Source: an uncultured Victivallales bacterium
GTDB lineage: Bacteria > Verrucomicrobiota > Lentisphaeria > Victivallales > UBA1829
NCBI GenBank assembly: GCA_934644965.1
Contig: CAKUDG010000009.1
Location: 1 to 64,000 of the forward strand
Reading direction: 5' to 3'
Length of the DNA: 64,000 nucleotides
Part shown: positions 20,613-30,136 of the stretch, one piece after another
Position numbering within the stretch: position 1 is the stretch's first letter
Layout of the letters: each line of letters opens with the position of its first letter
The notes under the pieces: generated by a model
Told to the model about the DNA's origin: nothing
Seen by the model: the letters and a program-made list of their open reading frames with translations, nothing else
The model's database searches: none
Program-made: the position numbers and the translations under genes

Positions 20613-21509
20613 ATGTCTGAACTCGACAGGAATTGCATTGCAGACTTGTATGAAACTCTCGGAGACGGACGGATCCGGTGCGGAGTCTGTCCCAGGAAAT
20701 GCGTCATCTCCGAAGGGCACTGCGGATTCTGCGGGGTCCGGGAAAACTCCGGCGGAAGATTGCGGAGCCTTGCATTCGGCTATCCTGTCGCGCTGCAGAT
20801 TGATCCGATTGAGAAAAAGCCTCTTCAGCACTACCGCCCGGGTACCAGGACCTTTTCCGTCGGCACATTCGGCTGCAATCTTGCCTGCCGCTTCTGCCAG
20901 AATGATCATCTTTCACGCGCGGTCTATCACCCGAGGCTCCGCTACCGCCGTTACGAGCCCCGGGAACTGGTCGACCTCACCATCCGGCACGGATGCGACT
21001 CGATTTCATTCACCTACAATGAGCCGACCGTCTGGCTCGAATACGCCATGGCGGCGGCGGAAGAGGCAAAACGCGCCGGACTCGGCACCGTGCTGGTCTC
21101 CAACGCCTTCATCGAACTCAGGGCGGCGGAAAAACTCTATCCGCTCATGGAGGCCGCAAATGTCGACGTCAAAGGGTTTTCCGAAGAGTTCTACCAAAGC
21201 ATGTGCAAAGGATCTCTCGAACCCGTCAAACAGGCCTGCGAATTCTACAAAAAACAAATCGGCGGACACCTGGAACTGACCAATCTCGTCATCCCAGGAA
21301 AAAACAGCTCCCGCGAAATGATCGATTCCTTTCTCGACTGGGTGGAAGACAAACTCGGCAGGGACACTCCCGTCCATTTCACCGCCTATCATCCCGCGTA
21401 CCTCTATCATGAAAGCCCCCGGACTCCCCTCTCCATGCTGGAGGACATTCAGGCCCATGCAAAAGAGGAACGCGGTTTCCCAAACGTCTATCTGGGCAAT
21501 CTCTGCTGA
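20613..21509 (+). CDS. AmmeMemoRadiSam-type radical SAM enzyme (AmrS-like)
   Basis: A 298-residue radical SAM protein. The Fe-S cluster motif is Cys88-x3-Cys92-x2-Cys95 in FGCNLACRFCQND. An N-terminal cysteine cluster (Cys23, 26, 30, 37, 40, in CGVCPRKCVISEGHCGFC) marks the AmrS/PflA-related group named for co-occurrence with AMMECR1 and MEMO1 proteins. GDG/SFTYNEPT and DVKGF motifs also fit. The reaction of the family is not well defined; modification of a partner protein is proposed. Neither AMMECR1 nor MEMO1 genes lie in this window. Start chosen by AAAGGAGA twelve bases upstream and by homology. Confidence 0.9.
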   Translation: MSELDRNCIADLYETLGDGRIRCGVCPRKCVISEGHCGFCGVRENSGGRLRSLAFGYPVALQIDPIEKKPLQHYRPGTRTFSVGTFGCNLACRFCQNDHLSRAVYHPRLRYRRYEPRELVDLTIRHGCDSISFTYNEPTVWLEYAMAAAEEAKRAGLGTVLVSNAFIELRAAEKLYPLMEAANVDVKGFSEEFYQSMCKGSLEPVKQACEFYKKQIGGHLELTNLVIPGKNSSREMIDSFLDWVEDKLGRDTPVHFTAYHPAYLYHESPRTPLSMLEDIQAHAKEERGFPNVYLGNLC

Positions 21510-21556
21510 AGCATCCCCCCTTCTCCCCGCCGTCGCAGGAAGCATGTCCCTTCAAT

Positions 21557-21591
21557 CCTGAGCGACCCCTCTGGAAGAGGGATCACTCAGG
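21557..21591. terminator. Large hairpin between convergent genes
   Basis: A 15-bp stem (CCTGAGCGACCCCTC with GAGGGATCACTCAGG) and a 5-base loop. On the minus strand all 15 positions pair if two G-U pairs are allowed. It lies between the AmrS-type gene (ends 21509) and the D-lactate-dehydrogenase-like gene (ends 21732). There is no U-run, so terminator function is uncertain. Confidence 0.4.
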
Positions 21592-21731
21592 AGGAGGAAG
21601 GACGGCACGCAAAGTGACAGAAAAAGAACCGGGAAAACGCCCGGCGGGGGACGAAGAAGAAAAAAAGGGGATGCCCCGAGCACAAGACAGGAAAAACATG
21701 ACAGGAAAATAAGGAAAGGCAAGGGGGAACG

Positions 21732-22862
21732 TCAGATCTTTCCTTTTTTCCCGGACTTCGCTTTTTTCGTCTTCGTCTTCGTCTTCCGGCAGTGCGGACA
21801 CTTCCCACCGCTGCAGTGGTTGCAGATGCCGTTCGGCATGTCACCGCTTTCAAAGTACATACGGATGTTCCCGAGAGTGGTTTCCGCGATGTTCCGAATG
21901 GCCTCGTGCGTGAAGAATGCCTGATGGGAAGTGATGAGAACGTTCGGGAAGGTCATCAGACGGGCAAGGATGTCATCCTGAATGGCGGCGTCGGAACGGT
22001 CTTCAAAGAAGTAATCGGTTTCCTCCTCGTAGACGTCGAGCCCAGCGGAGCCGACCTGACCGGTCTTCAGCGCATTGATGAGAGCGGAAGAATCAATAAG
22101 TTTGCCCCTGCTGGTATTGATCAGCATGACGCCGTGCTTCATCATGGCGAGGGAAGAGGCGTTGATCATATGCAGATTGTCCGGAGTCAGCGGGCAGTGC
22201 AGGGAAATGACGTCGCTCTCCCTGTACAGGGTTTCCAGATCGACATATTCCATGTGCAGAGTTTTCGCGGCCTCCGCGTTCGGATAGACGTCATACGCGA
22301 GGATGCGGACTCCGAAGCCCTGGAGCACGCCTGCAAAGGCCCGTCCGATCTTCCCCGTCCCGATGATGCCGACTGTCTTTCCATGGAGGTCAAACCCCAG
22401 AAATCCGTTGATGGAAAAATTGTTTTCCCTGACCCGGCAGAAGGCCCGGTGCAGCGAGCGGTTCAGGCAGAGCAGAAGCCCCAGTGAATATTCCGCCACG
22501 GCATGGGGAGAATATTCCGGCACCCGGACCACGTCAATCCGTCCGGAGGCGGCGGGAAGATCCACGTTGTTGTACCCGGCACAGCGCATCGCGATCAGGC
22601 GGATCCCGCGTTTGACCAGTCCTTCAATCGTTTCCGCCCCCAGATTGTCGTTCACGAATGCGCAGACGGCATCGGCGCCGTCCGCCACGGATACCGTATC
22701 CGGCCCGAGTTTCGCCTCGTGATAGGAAATCTCAAAGCCGAAATCGGCATTCAAACTTTCAAAGGATTTCCGGTCATAGGGCTTGGTGTCGAAAAAAGCG
22801 ATTTTCAGTGTTTTTTTCTCCGCAGTTCCCGCAGATATTTTCTTCGGTGTTTTCGTTTTCAT
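21732..22862 (-). CDS. D-lactate dehydrogenase-like 2-hydroxyacid dehydrogenase with Cys4 tail
   Basis: NAD-dependent D-2-hydroxyacid dehydrogenase, 376 residues, most like fermentative D-lactate dehydrogenase (pyruvate to D-lactate). Rossmann motif GTGKIG (168-173), catalytic Arg252 (NTSRGKLID), Glu281 (DVYEEE) and His313 (TSHQAF) are all present. Beyond residue 342, where such enzymes end, there is an extra CNHCSGGKCPHC (Cys347, 350, 355, 358) and a Lys-rich tail TKTKTKKAKSGKKGKI. That cluster looks like a small zinc or Fe-S knuckle; its purpose is unknown. AAGGGG precedes the ATG at 22862. Confidence 0.9.
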   Translation of the reverse strand: MKTKTPKKISAGTAEKKTLKIAFFDTKPYDRKSFESLNADFGFEISYHEAKLGPDTVSVADGADAVCAFVNDNLGAETIEGLVKRGIRLIAMRCAGYNNVDLPAASGRIDVVRVPEYSPHAVAEYSLGLLLCLNRSLHRAFCRVRENNFSINGFLGFDLHGKTVGIIGTGKIGRAFAGVLQGFGVRILAYDVYPNAEAAKTLHMEYVDLETLYRESDVISLHCPLTPDNLHMINASSLAMMKHGVMLINTSRGKLIDSSALINALKTGQVGSAGLDVYEEETDYFFEDRSDAAIQDDILARLMTFPNVLITSHQAFFTHEAIRNIAETTLGNIRMYFESGDMPNGICNHCSGGKCPHCRKTKTKTKKAKSGKKGKI

Positions 22863-23020
22863 TGTCTGGGTTTCCCCTTTCTTTTTTTCCCGGGTTCGGG
22901 TGTTTCCTTTCTGGACAAGAGGGAGGAGCTGGGGAAAAATGTCCCTGCCCCTCGGGAAGAAGATCCGGGAGAGAAGATAGCCCGGAGAAAAAGAAAATAC
23001 AAGTTCCCGCAACGGGAAAA

Positions 23021-25243
23021 TCACCGTCCTCCGGAAGAAAAGGGGGACGGACCTTCCGGAAGATCGGAAAGGGAAATCACAAACTCTCCAGGCATCACTT
23101 CTCCATCCAGGGAAGATCGGCCGTAGTCACGCTGGAAGTCCATTGCCAGCGCCGTTGCCTCATCATTGGCGACATTGGAAAAGGAAATCCGGTACATCGT
23201 CTCCTCTCCGCCAATCTCATTGACTTCCCCCCCCGCCCTTTTCAGAGGCCGAAGCGGAATGCGGACGACGTCCTCATAAGGCGCCGGCGCTTTCGGCACC
23301 AGCGTCACCCGGTGCGACACCCCATTCACGGTCACGGTGAACTCGTTGTATCTGTAGGAAAAGAAATGGATTTCCAGAAACAGCGGCTTCTCGGCGTCCG
23401 CAAAGGCGCCAGAGGCCTTTTCATGAAATTTTTTTGTCAGAAGAAGGCCGCTGCGCACGGGAAACATCCTCCATCCGCCCAGCATCAGTGGACCGTTGTC
23501 ATACACACGCCGTCCGCCGGAAAACTCCGCCCTCACTCCGTACGGACGGGCAGCGCGCATGACGGACGGTTCCAGAAACACCCGGTAGTAATCATATGCC
23601 AGAAGCGTCAGGAAAATCCCCCCGAGCAAAGCTCCCGTATTGAAAAGCAGTATCCGCCGGATACGCCGTTTCCGCAGATCCGACAGCAAACAGGCCACCC
23701 ACAGCGACGCCGCAATACAGAGAAGCCCCAAACACGGGACTCGGAAACGCGCCAGAATATAAAACGCCGCCGCCGCTCCCGCATACAGCACAATGAACAG
23801 CGTCAGCAGCAGAATGCCCTTCTTCCCTGGAAGACGGGACAGCAGAAGCAGAAACGATGCAAGAGCAAGAATCACAATCAGCCACGTCGGAATGAACGCC
23901 GCGTCAAACCAGTCGCTTTTTGAGGCGTTCACCCCGAGCACCAGATTGTTCGGAATTTCCAGAGAATCCCAGAACAGCAGAAATTTCCGGAAGTACAGTT
24001 CCAGAAACGCCAGAGGCTCTGAAAAAGCCCAGTCCGCAATCCTGTGGACAATCGCCGTTTCCGACTGATACGCCATCCAGTCCTTGTAAAGATCGGTATA
24101 GACCAGGTATCCCGGAGGAGCCTCCGGATTGTTCCCGAGCCCCAGCACGGTCGGTCCCGCGGTGCTGGGCCCGGAGAACCTCCCCAGCGCCAGACTGTTC
24201 CAGAGAATGAACGGAAGCTGCACTAGAACCGAGGCAAGCAGAGTCAGTCCCCCGTAAAGCCACCCCCGCAGACGGAAGCTGCCCCCGTACAACGCCGCAA
24301 GAAACATCAGCGGAGCAAAACACCATGAACTCCCCCTGGAAAGAATGGAAGCCCCCAGCACCATCCCCGCCGCAATCCAGAAAAACAGACTATGGCAGAC
24401 GATTCCTTTCCCTTCTTCTGCTCCGGAAGAGCGCATTTTCCGCATTTCGCGCATTCCCCGCAGCGTCAGATAAAAAAGAAGCGTGATCCAGAAACACTGC
24501 TGGATTTCAATCAGCGCATACGGCACATAAAATACCAGCATGGTGGAAAACGCCGCAAGAAACGCCGCAGTCAGGCCGGCACGGCGGCCTTTCAGCAGCG
24601 CGGCGGAAAGACCGGCAAACCAGATGACTCCTCCCGCACAGAGCGTCTGCCCCAGGGCGGCAGCCCATGGAAGACTCGGGACAAAGATGGCAAAAAAAGG
24701 CAGAAACACCGCAGAATAAAACGGCTGGTAGAAGAATGTCTCCGGCAGATTTCCGGCAAGAATTTCCTTTGCAAGCTTGAAATACGTCGCCATATCCGTT
24801 TCCGCCGGAGGAGATGATGCAAAAGGATCAGACGCAATCACTTCCATCGAAAACAGCAGACGCAGGCCCATCCCCGCCAAAGTCAGAATCACGAGAAGCA
24901 GTGAAAAGGAAAAACGGAGTCGGAACAGAGAAAAGCCATGACTCCGCTCCTCCCCCGGACAGCGGACAGGATGTTTGTGTTTCCCAGATTTTGTACTCCT
25001 GCTCACTTTTTCGCCCTGCACTTTCTCCGCAATGGTTTTCGGGACCGGGTGAAGTGAAAGAGGAAAGAAAAGGCAGGTGTCTTCTTTGCCCCCCTTTCTT
25101 TTTCCGTTTTTGTTTGCCGTTCCCGTCTTGTATATTCTGTTCCGTATTTTCCTATTCAGAAGAGTCCTGTGCTTCCCGTCTCCACACCCCCTTTTCCCGC
25201 GGCTTCCGGGAGCACGGGAGGGAGGAAGGCTCATGAACAGCAT
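23021..25243 (-). CDS. Membrane glycosyltransferase-like protein (GT39/ArnT-type)
   Basis: A polytopic membrane protein of up to 740 residues. From about residue 105 there are ten or more hydrophobic helices, with an acidic loop after the first (SPPAETDMATYFKLAKEI) as in GT-C fold, dolichyl/undecaprenyl-phosphate-sugar dependent transferases such as ArnT and PMT. The C-terminal 160 residues form a soluble domain, probably outside the membrane. The first 100 residues are basic and low-complexity; no ATG exists between 25234 and the first helix, so the true start may be a GTG or TTG near 25010. Donor and acceptor unknown. Its stop is 158 bases upstream of the D-lactate-dehydrogenase-like start. 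Confidence 0.75.
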   Translation of the reverse strand: MLFMSLPPSRAPGSRGKRGCGDGKHRTLLNRKIRNRIYKTGTANKNGKRKGGKEDTCLFFPLSLHPVPKTIAEKVQGEKVSRSTKSGKHKHPVRCPGEERSHGFSLFRLRFSFSLLLVILTLAGMGLRLLFSMEVIASDPFASSPPAETDMATYFKLAKEILAGNLPETFFYQPFYSAVFLPFFAIFVPSLPWAAALGQTLCAGGVIWFAGLSAALLKGRRAGLTAAFLAAFSTMLVFYVPYALIEIQQCFWITLLFYLTLRGMREMRKMRSSGAEEGKGIVCHSLFFWIAAGMVLGASILSRGSSWCFAPLMFLAALYGGSFRLRGWLYGGLTLLASVLVQLPFILWNSLALGRFSGPSTAGPTVLGLGNNPEAPPGYLVYTDLYKDWMAYQSETAIVHRIADWAFSEPLAFLELYFRKFLLFWDSLEIPNNLVLGVNASKSDWFDAAFIPTWLIVILALASFLLLLSRLPGKKGILLLTLFIVLYAGAAAAFYILARFRVPCLGLLCIAASLWVACLLSDLRKRRIRRILLFNTGALLGGIFLTLLAYDYYRVFLEPSVMRAARPYGVRAEFSGGRRVYDNGPLMLGGWRMFPVRSGLLLTKKFHEKASGAFADAEKPLFLEIHFFSYRYNEFTVTVNGVSHRVTLVPKAPAPYEDVVRIPLRPLKRAGGEVNEIGGEETMYRISFSNVANDEATALAMDFQRDYGRSSLDGEVMPGEFVISLSDLPEGPSPFSSGGR

Positions 25244-25443
25244 GAATCCTGCCCGCGCCCGGAATCCCGAAGCGGAATCGCGTCAGGCAGGGACTCTTCA
25301 TGACATATCACGGAAAACCCGCTCCTGTATTATATCACAAAAAAAGCGCTTTGAAAAACAAATCTCTGGAAAAAAAACGGAAAACAAAGTATATTACGCG
25401 CCGGATTCATTTCACGCAACGCATCTTCTGGAAAGATTCATAC

Positions 25444-27252
25444 ATGACAGAAATCAGCAGAATACGGAATTTTTCAATCATTGCCCATATCGACCACGGG
25501 AAATCCACGCTTGCCGACCGTCTTCTGGAAGCCACTCATACCATTGAGCCGAGAGATCTCGTTCACACCCAGCTGCTTGACGCCATGGATCTGGAACAGG
25601 AACGCGGCATCACCATCAAGTCCCACCCTGTCCGAATGCTCTATTGCGCTCCGGACGGACAGGAATATGAACTGAATCTGATCGACACTCCCGGGCATGT
25701 GGATTTTGCCTATGAAGTCAGCCGCTCCCTCGCGGCCTGCGAAGGAGCGCTGCTCGTGATCGACGCCACCCAGGGAGTGCAGGCACAGACCGTGGCCAAT
25801 GTGAATCTGGCCTTCCGGCATAATCTGAAGATCATCCCCGTCATCAACAAGATTGATCTGCCCGCCGCAGACCCGGAAACCTGTTACGAGCAGATGGAGG
25901 AAATTCTGGCCATACCGCGGGAAGACGCCATTGCGGTCTCGGCCAAGGAAGGGATCGGCATTCCAAAGGTGCTGGAGGAAATCGTCAAGCGCATTCCGCC
26001 GCCGCAGGACCGGAGTGCGGAGGGGACGGCGGCACTGGTGTTTGATTCGATTTATGACGCCTACCGGGGAGTCGTCATCTATGTGCGCATGTTCGGGGGG
26101 ACTCTGAAACGGGGAGACCGTCTCCGCCTGTTCAGTACAGGACTGGAAAGCGAAATCAAGGAGACGGGAGTGTTCACTCCTGAAATGAAAGCCGTCCCGG
26201 GCCTGACATCGGGTTCCGTGGGGTATCTGATCCCCAACATCAAGAGTCCTTCGGACGCAAGGATGGGAGACACCGTGACCGATGCGAAAAATCCCTGTCC
26301 CGATCCGCTTCCCGGATTTCAGGAAATCAAGCCGATGGTCTTCAGCGGCATCTATCCGATCGACACGGCCGACTACGAACAGCTCAAATTCAGCATGGCT
26401 AAACTCCAGCTGAACGATGCCGCCTTTGTTTATCAGGCCGAAACCTCCGCGGCGCTCGGATTCGGATTCCGCTGCGGATTCCTGGGGCTGCTCCACATGG
26501 AAATCATTCAGGAGCGTCTCCGCAGGGAATACAACATGGACATCATCGCCACCTATCCGAGCGTGATCTACCACGTGTACATGAAGGGGGGGGGGATGAT
26601 CCGGGTGGACAATCCGGTGTTTCTTCCGGATCCGTCCGAAATCGAACGGATCGAGGAACCGGTCATTCACGCCCACATCATGTCGCCCAACCAGTATATC
26701 GGGGACATCATGAATCTGGTCATGAGCAAGAGGGGAATCTGCACCAATACGGAAAGTGTGGACGGAAAACACGTCATGATCACCGCCCGTCTGCCCATGC
26801 ATGAGATTCTCATCGACTTTCACGACAAACTCAAATCCATCACGCGCGGCTACGGAAGCATGGACTACGAACCCGCCGGATATCAGGCGGACAAGCTTGT
26901 GAAACTGGATATCCTCGTGAACGGGGAACCCGTCGACGCCTTTTCCACAATCGTTCACACGGATCACGCCTACAGCCGCGGGAAAGCCCTGGTGGAACGT
27001 CTGGCGGAGGTCATTCCCCAGCAGATGTTCCAGATTGCCATTCAGGCCGCCATCGGAGGAAAAATCATCGCGCGCGACACGGTGAAGGCACTCCGGAAAA
27101 ACGTCATTGCCAAGTGTTACGGAGGCGATATCACGCGCAAGAGAAAACTGCTCGAAAAGCAGAAGGAAGGGAAAAAGCGAATGAAACAGATCGGACGCGT
27201 GAACATTCCCCAGGAAGCGTTTGTCGAAATTCTCAAATCCGGCAAGGAATAA
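25444..27252 (+). CDS. lepA: Elongation factor 4 (LepA GTPase)
   Basis: Translational GTPase of 602 residues, the family length, which acts on ribosomes in back-translocation or initiation. G1 AHIDHGKST (about 15-23), G3 DTPGHVDF, G4 NKIDLPAAD; the C-terminal LepA-specific domain ends in GKEKGKKRMKQIGRVNIPQEAF-like sequence. The ATG at 25444 gives the standard N-terminus, with GGAAAGA eight bases before; the frame is open for 48 codons further upstream without homology. It is followed after 81 bases by signal peptidase I, the classical lepA-lepB pairing. Confidence 0.97.
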   Translation: MTEISRIRNFSIIAHIDHGKSTLADRLLEATHTIEPRDLVHTQLLDAMDLEQERGITIKSHPVRMLYCAPDGQEYELNLIDTPGHVDFAYEVSRSLAACEGALLVIDATQGVQAQTVANVNLAFRHNLKIIPVINKIDLPAADPETCYEQMEEILAIPREDAIAVSAKEGIGIPKVLEEIVKRIPPPQDRSAEGTAALVFDSIYDAYRGVVIYVRMFGGTLKRGDRLRLFSTGLESEIKETGVFTPEMKAVPGLTSGSVGYLIPNIKSPSDARMGDTVTDAKNPCPDPLPGFQEIKPMVFSGIYPIDTADYEQLKFSMAKLQLNDAAFVYQAETSAALGFGFRCGFLGLLHMEIIQERLRREYNMDIIATYPSVIYHVYMKGGGMIRVDNPVFLPDPSEIERIEEPVIHAHIMSPNQYIGDIMNLVMSKRGICTNTESVDGKHVMITARLPMHEILIDFHDKLKSITRGYGSMDYEPAGYQADKLVKLDILVNGEPVDAFSTIVHTDHAYSRGKALVERLAEVIPQQMFQIAIQAAIGGKIIARDTVKALRKNVIAKCYGGDITRKRKLLEKQKEGKKRMKQIGRVNIPQEAFVEILKSGKE

Positions 27253-27333
27253 AGCAATCAGATACAGGAACTGCGCCCCGCCCCCCCTCGGAAACAAACA
27301 GAACAGACGGATGCACAAGCAACACGGACCAGC

Positions 27334-28599
27334 ATGATGAACGCCGCAGAACAATGCAGACTTTTCTTCAGAAACCGGAAACTCAGAAGAAGATACAAGG
27401 ATCTCCTCATTCTCGTGCGCCACACCCTGAAGGCGGATGACGACATCCTCTCCGATGCCAGACGCGAAAAACTCCGGGATCTCGACACCCGTCTCTCCGC
27501 AATGGGCGGTAAAAACCACCCCGCCCCCCCGGAGGAAGGGGAACTCAGCCGAATGGAAACGGAATTCGATTCTCTCCTCCCGAGAAAGAGCTTTTTCTTC
27601 ACCGTGCGCGGATATCTGGACGTCCTGGCTGTGGCCGCCTCGGTGGCATTCGGGATCCGCGCGCTTTATCTGCAGCCGTTCCAGATTCCGACCAGCAGCA
27701 TGCAGCCGACCCTGTTCGGAATCCATTACATCGACCGCAAGGAATCGGAACCGTACACATCTGCGCTGACCCGTTTTTTCAGGCCGCTGGGAGCCTCCGC
27801 GGCGAAAGTGGAAGTCAGGGAGGACGGATTCTTCCATTCGGGATTCCGGACCCGGAGCATTCCCGCAGGGGAAGTGATCGCAAATTTCCTCCGGGACGGA
27901 AGTCTGTATCTGACGGGATCCGTCTTTCAGATCGGCGGAACCGTTTACGCGGTTCCGGGAATTCTCGGGAATCACATTCTGCCGTATCTGGATCCGGACG
28001 CATTGCTCAGGGAATATCACGCAGGGGAGGATTTCTGTGACGGATACGTGTCTTCGGGCGACCATCTGTTCGTGGACCGGGTGTCCCTGCATTTCCGTCC
28101 GCTGCGCCGGGGCGATGTGATCGTCTTCAACACGGAAAACATTTCCTCTCCGACTCAGCCGATCGGGGGATACTACTACATCAAACGCCTTGCGGGACTC
28201 CCCGGGGACACACTGAAAATCACGGACGGAGTTCTGATGATCCGTCCCCGCGGCGAAAGAGATTTCCGGCCGGCGACGGATTTCTCCCCGGCGTTCCGGA
28301 AACTCTATTCCGGCCTGGGAGGATACGCGGGTCACGGCGCCTCGGGGCTGCTGGCTCCGGACAGGGAAATCACTGTCCCGGATGACAGTCTCTTCGCTCT
28401 CGGAGACAACACCAGACACAGTCTGGACGGACGCAACTGGGGGTTCATTCCCCGTCACAACATGATCGGCCTGGCGCTGAACGTCTTCTGGCCGGTCTCC
28501 CGGCGCTGGGGTTTAGTCGATACGAAAGCCCCCCTGCCCGTGGATACGGTAATTCCGGAAAGCCCCTATCTGCAGAATCCCGCCATGCGTCTTCAGTAG
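27334..28599 (+). CDS. lepB: Signal peptidase I with large insertion
   Basis: Membrane-bound leader peptidase of 421 residues. A hydrophobic helix (about 91-113) leads into box B with nucleophile Ser122 (IPTSSMQPT). The general base Lys284 lies in GGYYYIKRLAGLPGD (box D), and box E is ALGDNTRHSLDGRNWGFIP. Between Ser122 and Lys284 there are about 160 residues, far more than in E. coli (55 apart), including a segment predicted to fold separately (about 135-250). The first 90 residues are charged. It ends with TAG, one of only two genes here that do. Co-transcribed with lepA. Confidence 0.94.
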   Translation: MMNAAEQCRLFFRNRKLRRRYKDLLILVRHTLKADDDILSDARREKLRDLDTRLSAMGGKNHPAPPEEGELSRMETEFDSLLPRKSFFFTVRGYLDVLAVAASVAFGIRALYLQPFQIPTSSMQPTLFGIHYIDRKESEPYTSALTRFFRPLGASAAKVEVREDGFFHSGFRTRSIPAGEVIANFLRDGSLYLTGSVFQIGGTVYAVPGILGNHILPYLDPDALLREYHAGEDFCDGYVSSGDHLFVDRVSLHFRPLRRGDVIVFNTENISSPTQPIGGYYYIKRLAGLPGDTLKITDGVLMIRPRGERDFRPATDFSPAFRKLYSGLGGYAGHGASGLLAPDREITVPDDSLFALGDNTRHSLDGRNWGFIPRHNMIGLALNVFWPVSRRWGLVDTKAPLPVDTVIPESPYLQNPAMRLQ

Positions 28600-28614
28600 C
28601 GGAAGGCGTCAGCG

Positions 28615-28869
28615 TCAGCAGCGGCGGAACGCGTCTTCTCCTCCCGGATTCCCGTTTTTTCCTTCCCCCATCCATTCCTGCATCATGGTGCGGAAGAGGA
28701 GGAATTCTCCCTTTTCTCCCCCCCCGACACAGGAAGAGAGCGCGGGAAACAGCAGAAAGGATCCAAGGATAAAAACGGGGAAACGGGGAAAAATCCTTTT
28801 TTTCCTTGGGAAAGATCTTGTTTCCGGTAGCGTCAGATGTATCTTTATATGTTTCATGAAATTTTCCAT
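28615..28869 (-). CDS. Possible small lipoprotein
   Basis: An 84-residue frame with a basic stretch (PRKKRIFPRFP), a hydrophobic core (VFILGSFLLFPA) and a lipobox-like LSSC at about residue 47, followed by a short 37-residue mature part. It is antisense to the intergenic gap between lepB and a Gfo/Idh/MocA gene. The leader is longer than usual, and no strong ribosome site is seen, so this may be chance. No family recognised. Confidence 0.3.
   Translation of the reverse strand: MENFMKHIKIHLTLPETRSFPRKKRIFPRFPVFILGSFLLFPALSSCVGGGEKGEFLLFRTMMQEWMGEGKNGNPGGEDAFRRC
28818..28845 (+). promoter_or_regulatory. Promoter for the Gfo/Idh/MocA gene at 28916
   Basis: -35 TTGTTT (28818-28823), a 16-bp spacer, -10 TATCTT (28840-28845), about 70 bases before the ATG. 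Confidence 0.45.
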
Positions 28870-28915
28870 CAGGCATCAACAAAACGCAAAAACTCTATTT
28901 TTGAAGGATGAAGAA

Positions 28916-30136
28916 ATGGCCAGGAAAACGGTTAAATCGAATGATGAACTGAGGATCGGCGTAATCGGAGCAGGCGGACGCGGGAGACTGGCGTATTCGG
29001 CCCACAAACCGGGCAATGGATCCCGGGTGGTCGCACTCTGCGACATTCGCGATGAGGCATTCAAAGAATGGCAGGAATTCGTCGGTGCAAAAGAAAAACT
29101 CTTCCTGACGGACGACTACAGAAAACTTCTGGACCGCAAGGACGTCGATGCCGTTTTTGTCACTGCCCCCGATTATCTGCATGAGGAATTCGCCCTTGCC
29201 GCACTGGAAGCGGGCAAGGCGGTCTATCTCGAAAAACCCATGACGATCACCGTCGAAGGCTGTGACAAGGTGCTGGAAACAGCGAAGAAAACCGGATCCA
29301 AACTCTTCGTCGGTCACAACATGCGCCACATGGACTTCATCATCAAGATGAAGGAACTCATTGAAGCGGGGACCATCGGAAATCTTCAGACCGTCTGGTG
29401 CCGTCATTTCATCAATTACGGCGGAGACGCCTACTTCAAGGACTGGCATTCCGAACAGAAATACACCACCGGACTCCTGCTGCAGAAAGGCGCCCATGAC
29501 ATCGACGTCATCCACTGGCTCTCCGGCGGCTTCACCAAACGGGTGGTGGGCATGGGCAGACTTTCCGTCTACAACCGCTGCAAAAACCGCCGCAAGGCAT
29601 CCGAACGCGGAAACGCATCGTGGAGCCAGTACAACTGGCCGCCCCTCTCGCAGAAGGGCATCTCCCCGGTCATCGACGTCGAAGACGAAAGCACCCTCAT
29701 GATGCAGCTCGACAACGGCGTCCTCGCCAACTACATGCAGTGCCATTACGCTCCCGACGCATGCAGAAACTACACCTTCATCGGCGACGCCGGAAGAATT
29801 GAAAACATCGACGAACGAAGAATCGCCATCTACACCACCCGCTGCGGATTCGGTGATCCGGACACCATCATCCGGATGCCTCCCACCGTCGGTGGTCATG
29901 GCGGTGCGGATCCCGATATCGTCGCGTCCTTCGTCACGTTTGCCAAGGGCGAAGGAAGCATCCCGAGCAATTCACCCATCGCGGCAAGAAATTCGGTCGC
30001 AGCCGGAGTCCTCGGGTCCTACTCCATCCGGAACGGCAATGTCCCCATGGACGTGCCCCCGCCGGATCCCGATCTCGTCAAATACTTCAACAACGGACAG
30101 AAAAAAGCCTCCCTCAGAAAAAGCAGTAAAAAATAA
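28916..30136 (+). CDS. Gfo/Idh/MocA family oxidoreductase
   Basis: NAD(P)-dependent sugar or inositol dehydrogenase-like enzyme, 406 residues. The Rossmann motif IGVIGAGGRGR is at about 13-23; EKPMTITVEGCDKV carries the family's EKP lysine. The C-terminal half forms the substrate beta-sheet domain. No twin-arginine or signal sequence is present, unlike many paralogues in this phylum, so it is cytosolic. GAAGGA is seven bases before the ATG. The following ABM-fold gene is 238 bases downstream on the same strand. Substrate unknown. Confidence 0.9.
   Translation: MARKTVKSNDELRIGVIGAGGRGRLAYSAHKPGNGSRVVALCDIRDEAFKEWQEFVGAKEKLFLTDDYRKLLDRKDVDAVFVTAPDYLHEEFALAALEAGKAVYLEKPMTITVEGCDKVLETAKKTGSKLFVGHNMRHMDFIIKMKELIEAGTIGNLQTVWCRHFINYGGDAYFKDWHSEQKYTTGLLLQKGAHDIDVIHWLSGGFTKRVVGMGRLSVYNRCKNRRKASERGNASWSQYNWPPLSQKGISPVIDVEDESTLMMQLDNGVLANYMQCHYAPDACRNYTFIGDAGRIENIDERRIAIYTTRCGFGDPDTIIRMPPTVGGHGGADPDIVASFVTFAKGEGSIPSNSPIAARNSVAAGVLGSYSIRNGNVPMDVPPPDPDLVKYFNNGQKKASLRKSSKK

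Noticed and set aside
25474..28458. Very long minus-strand open frame (994 codons) opposite lepA and lepB
   Set aside because: lepA and lepB on the plus strand have all family motifs; the antisense frame is a by-product of codon bias and has no recognisable domain.
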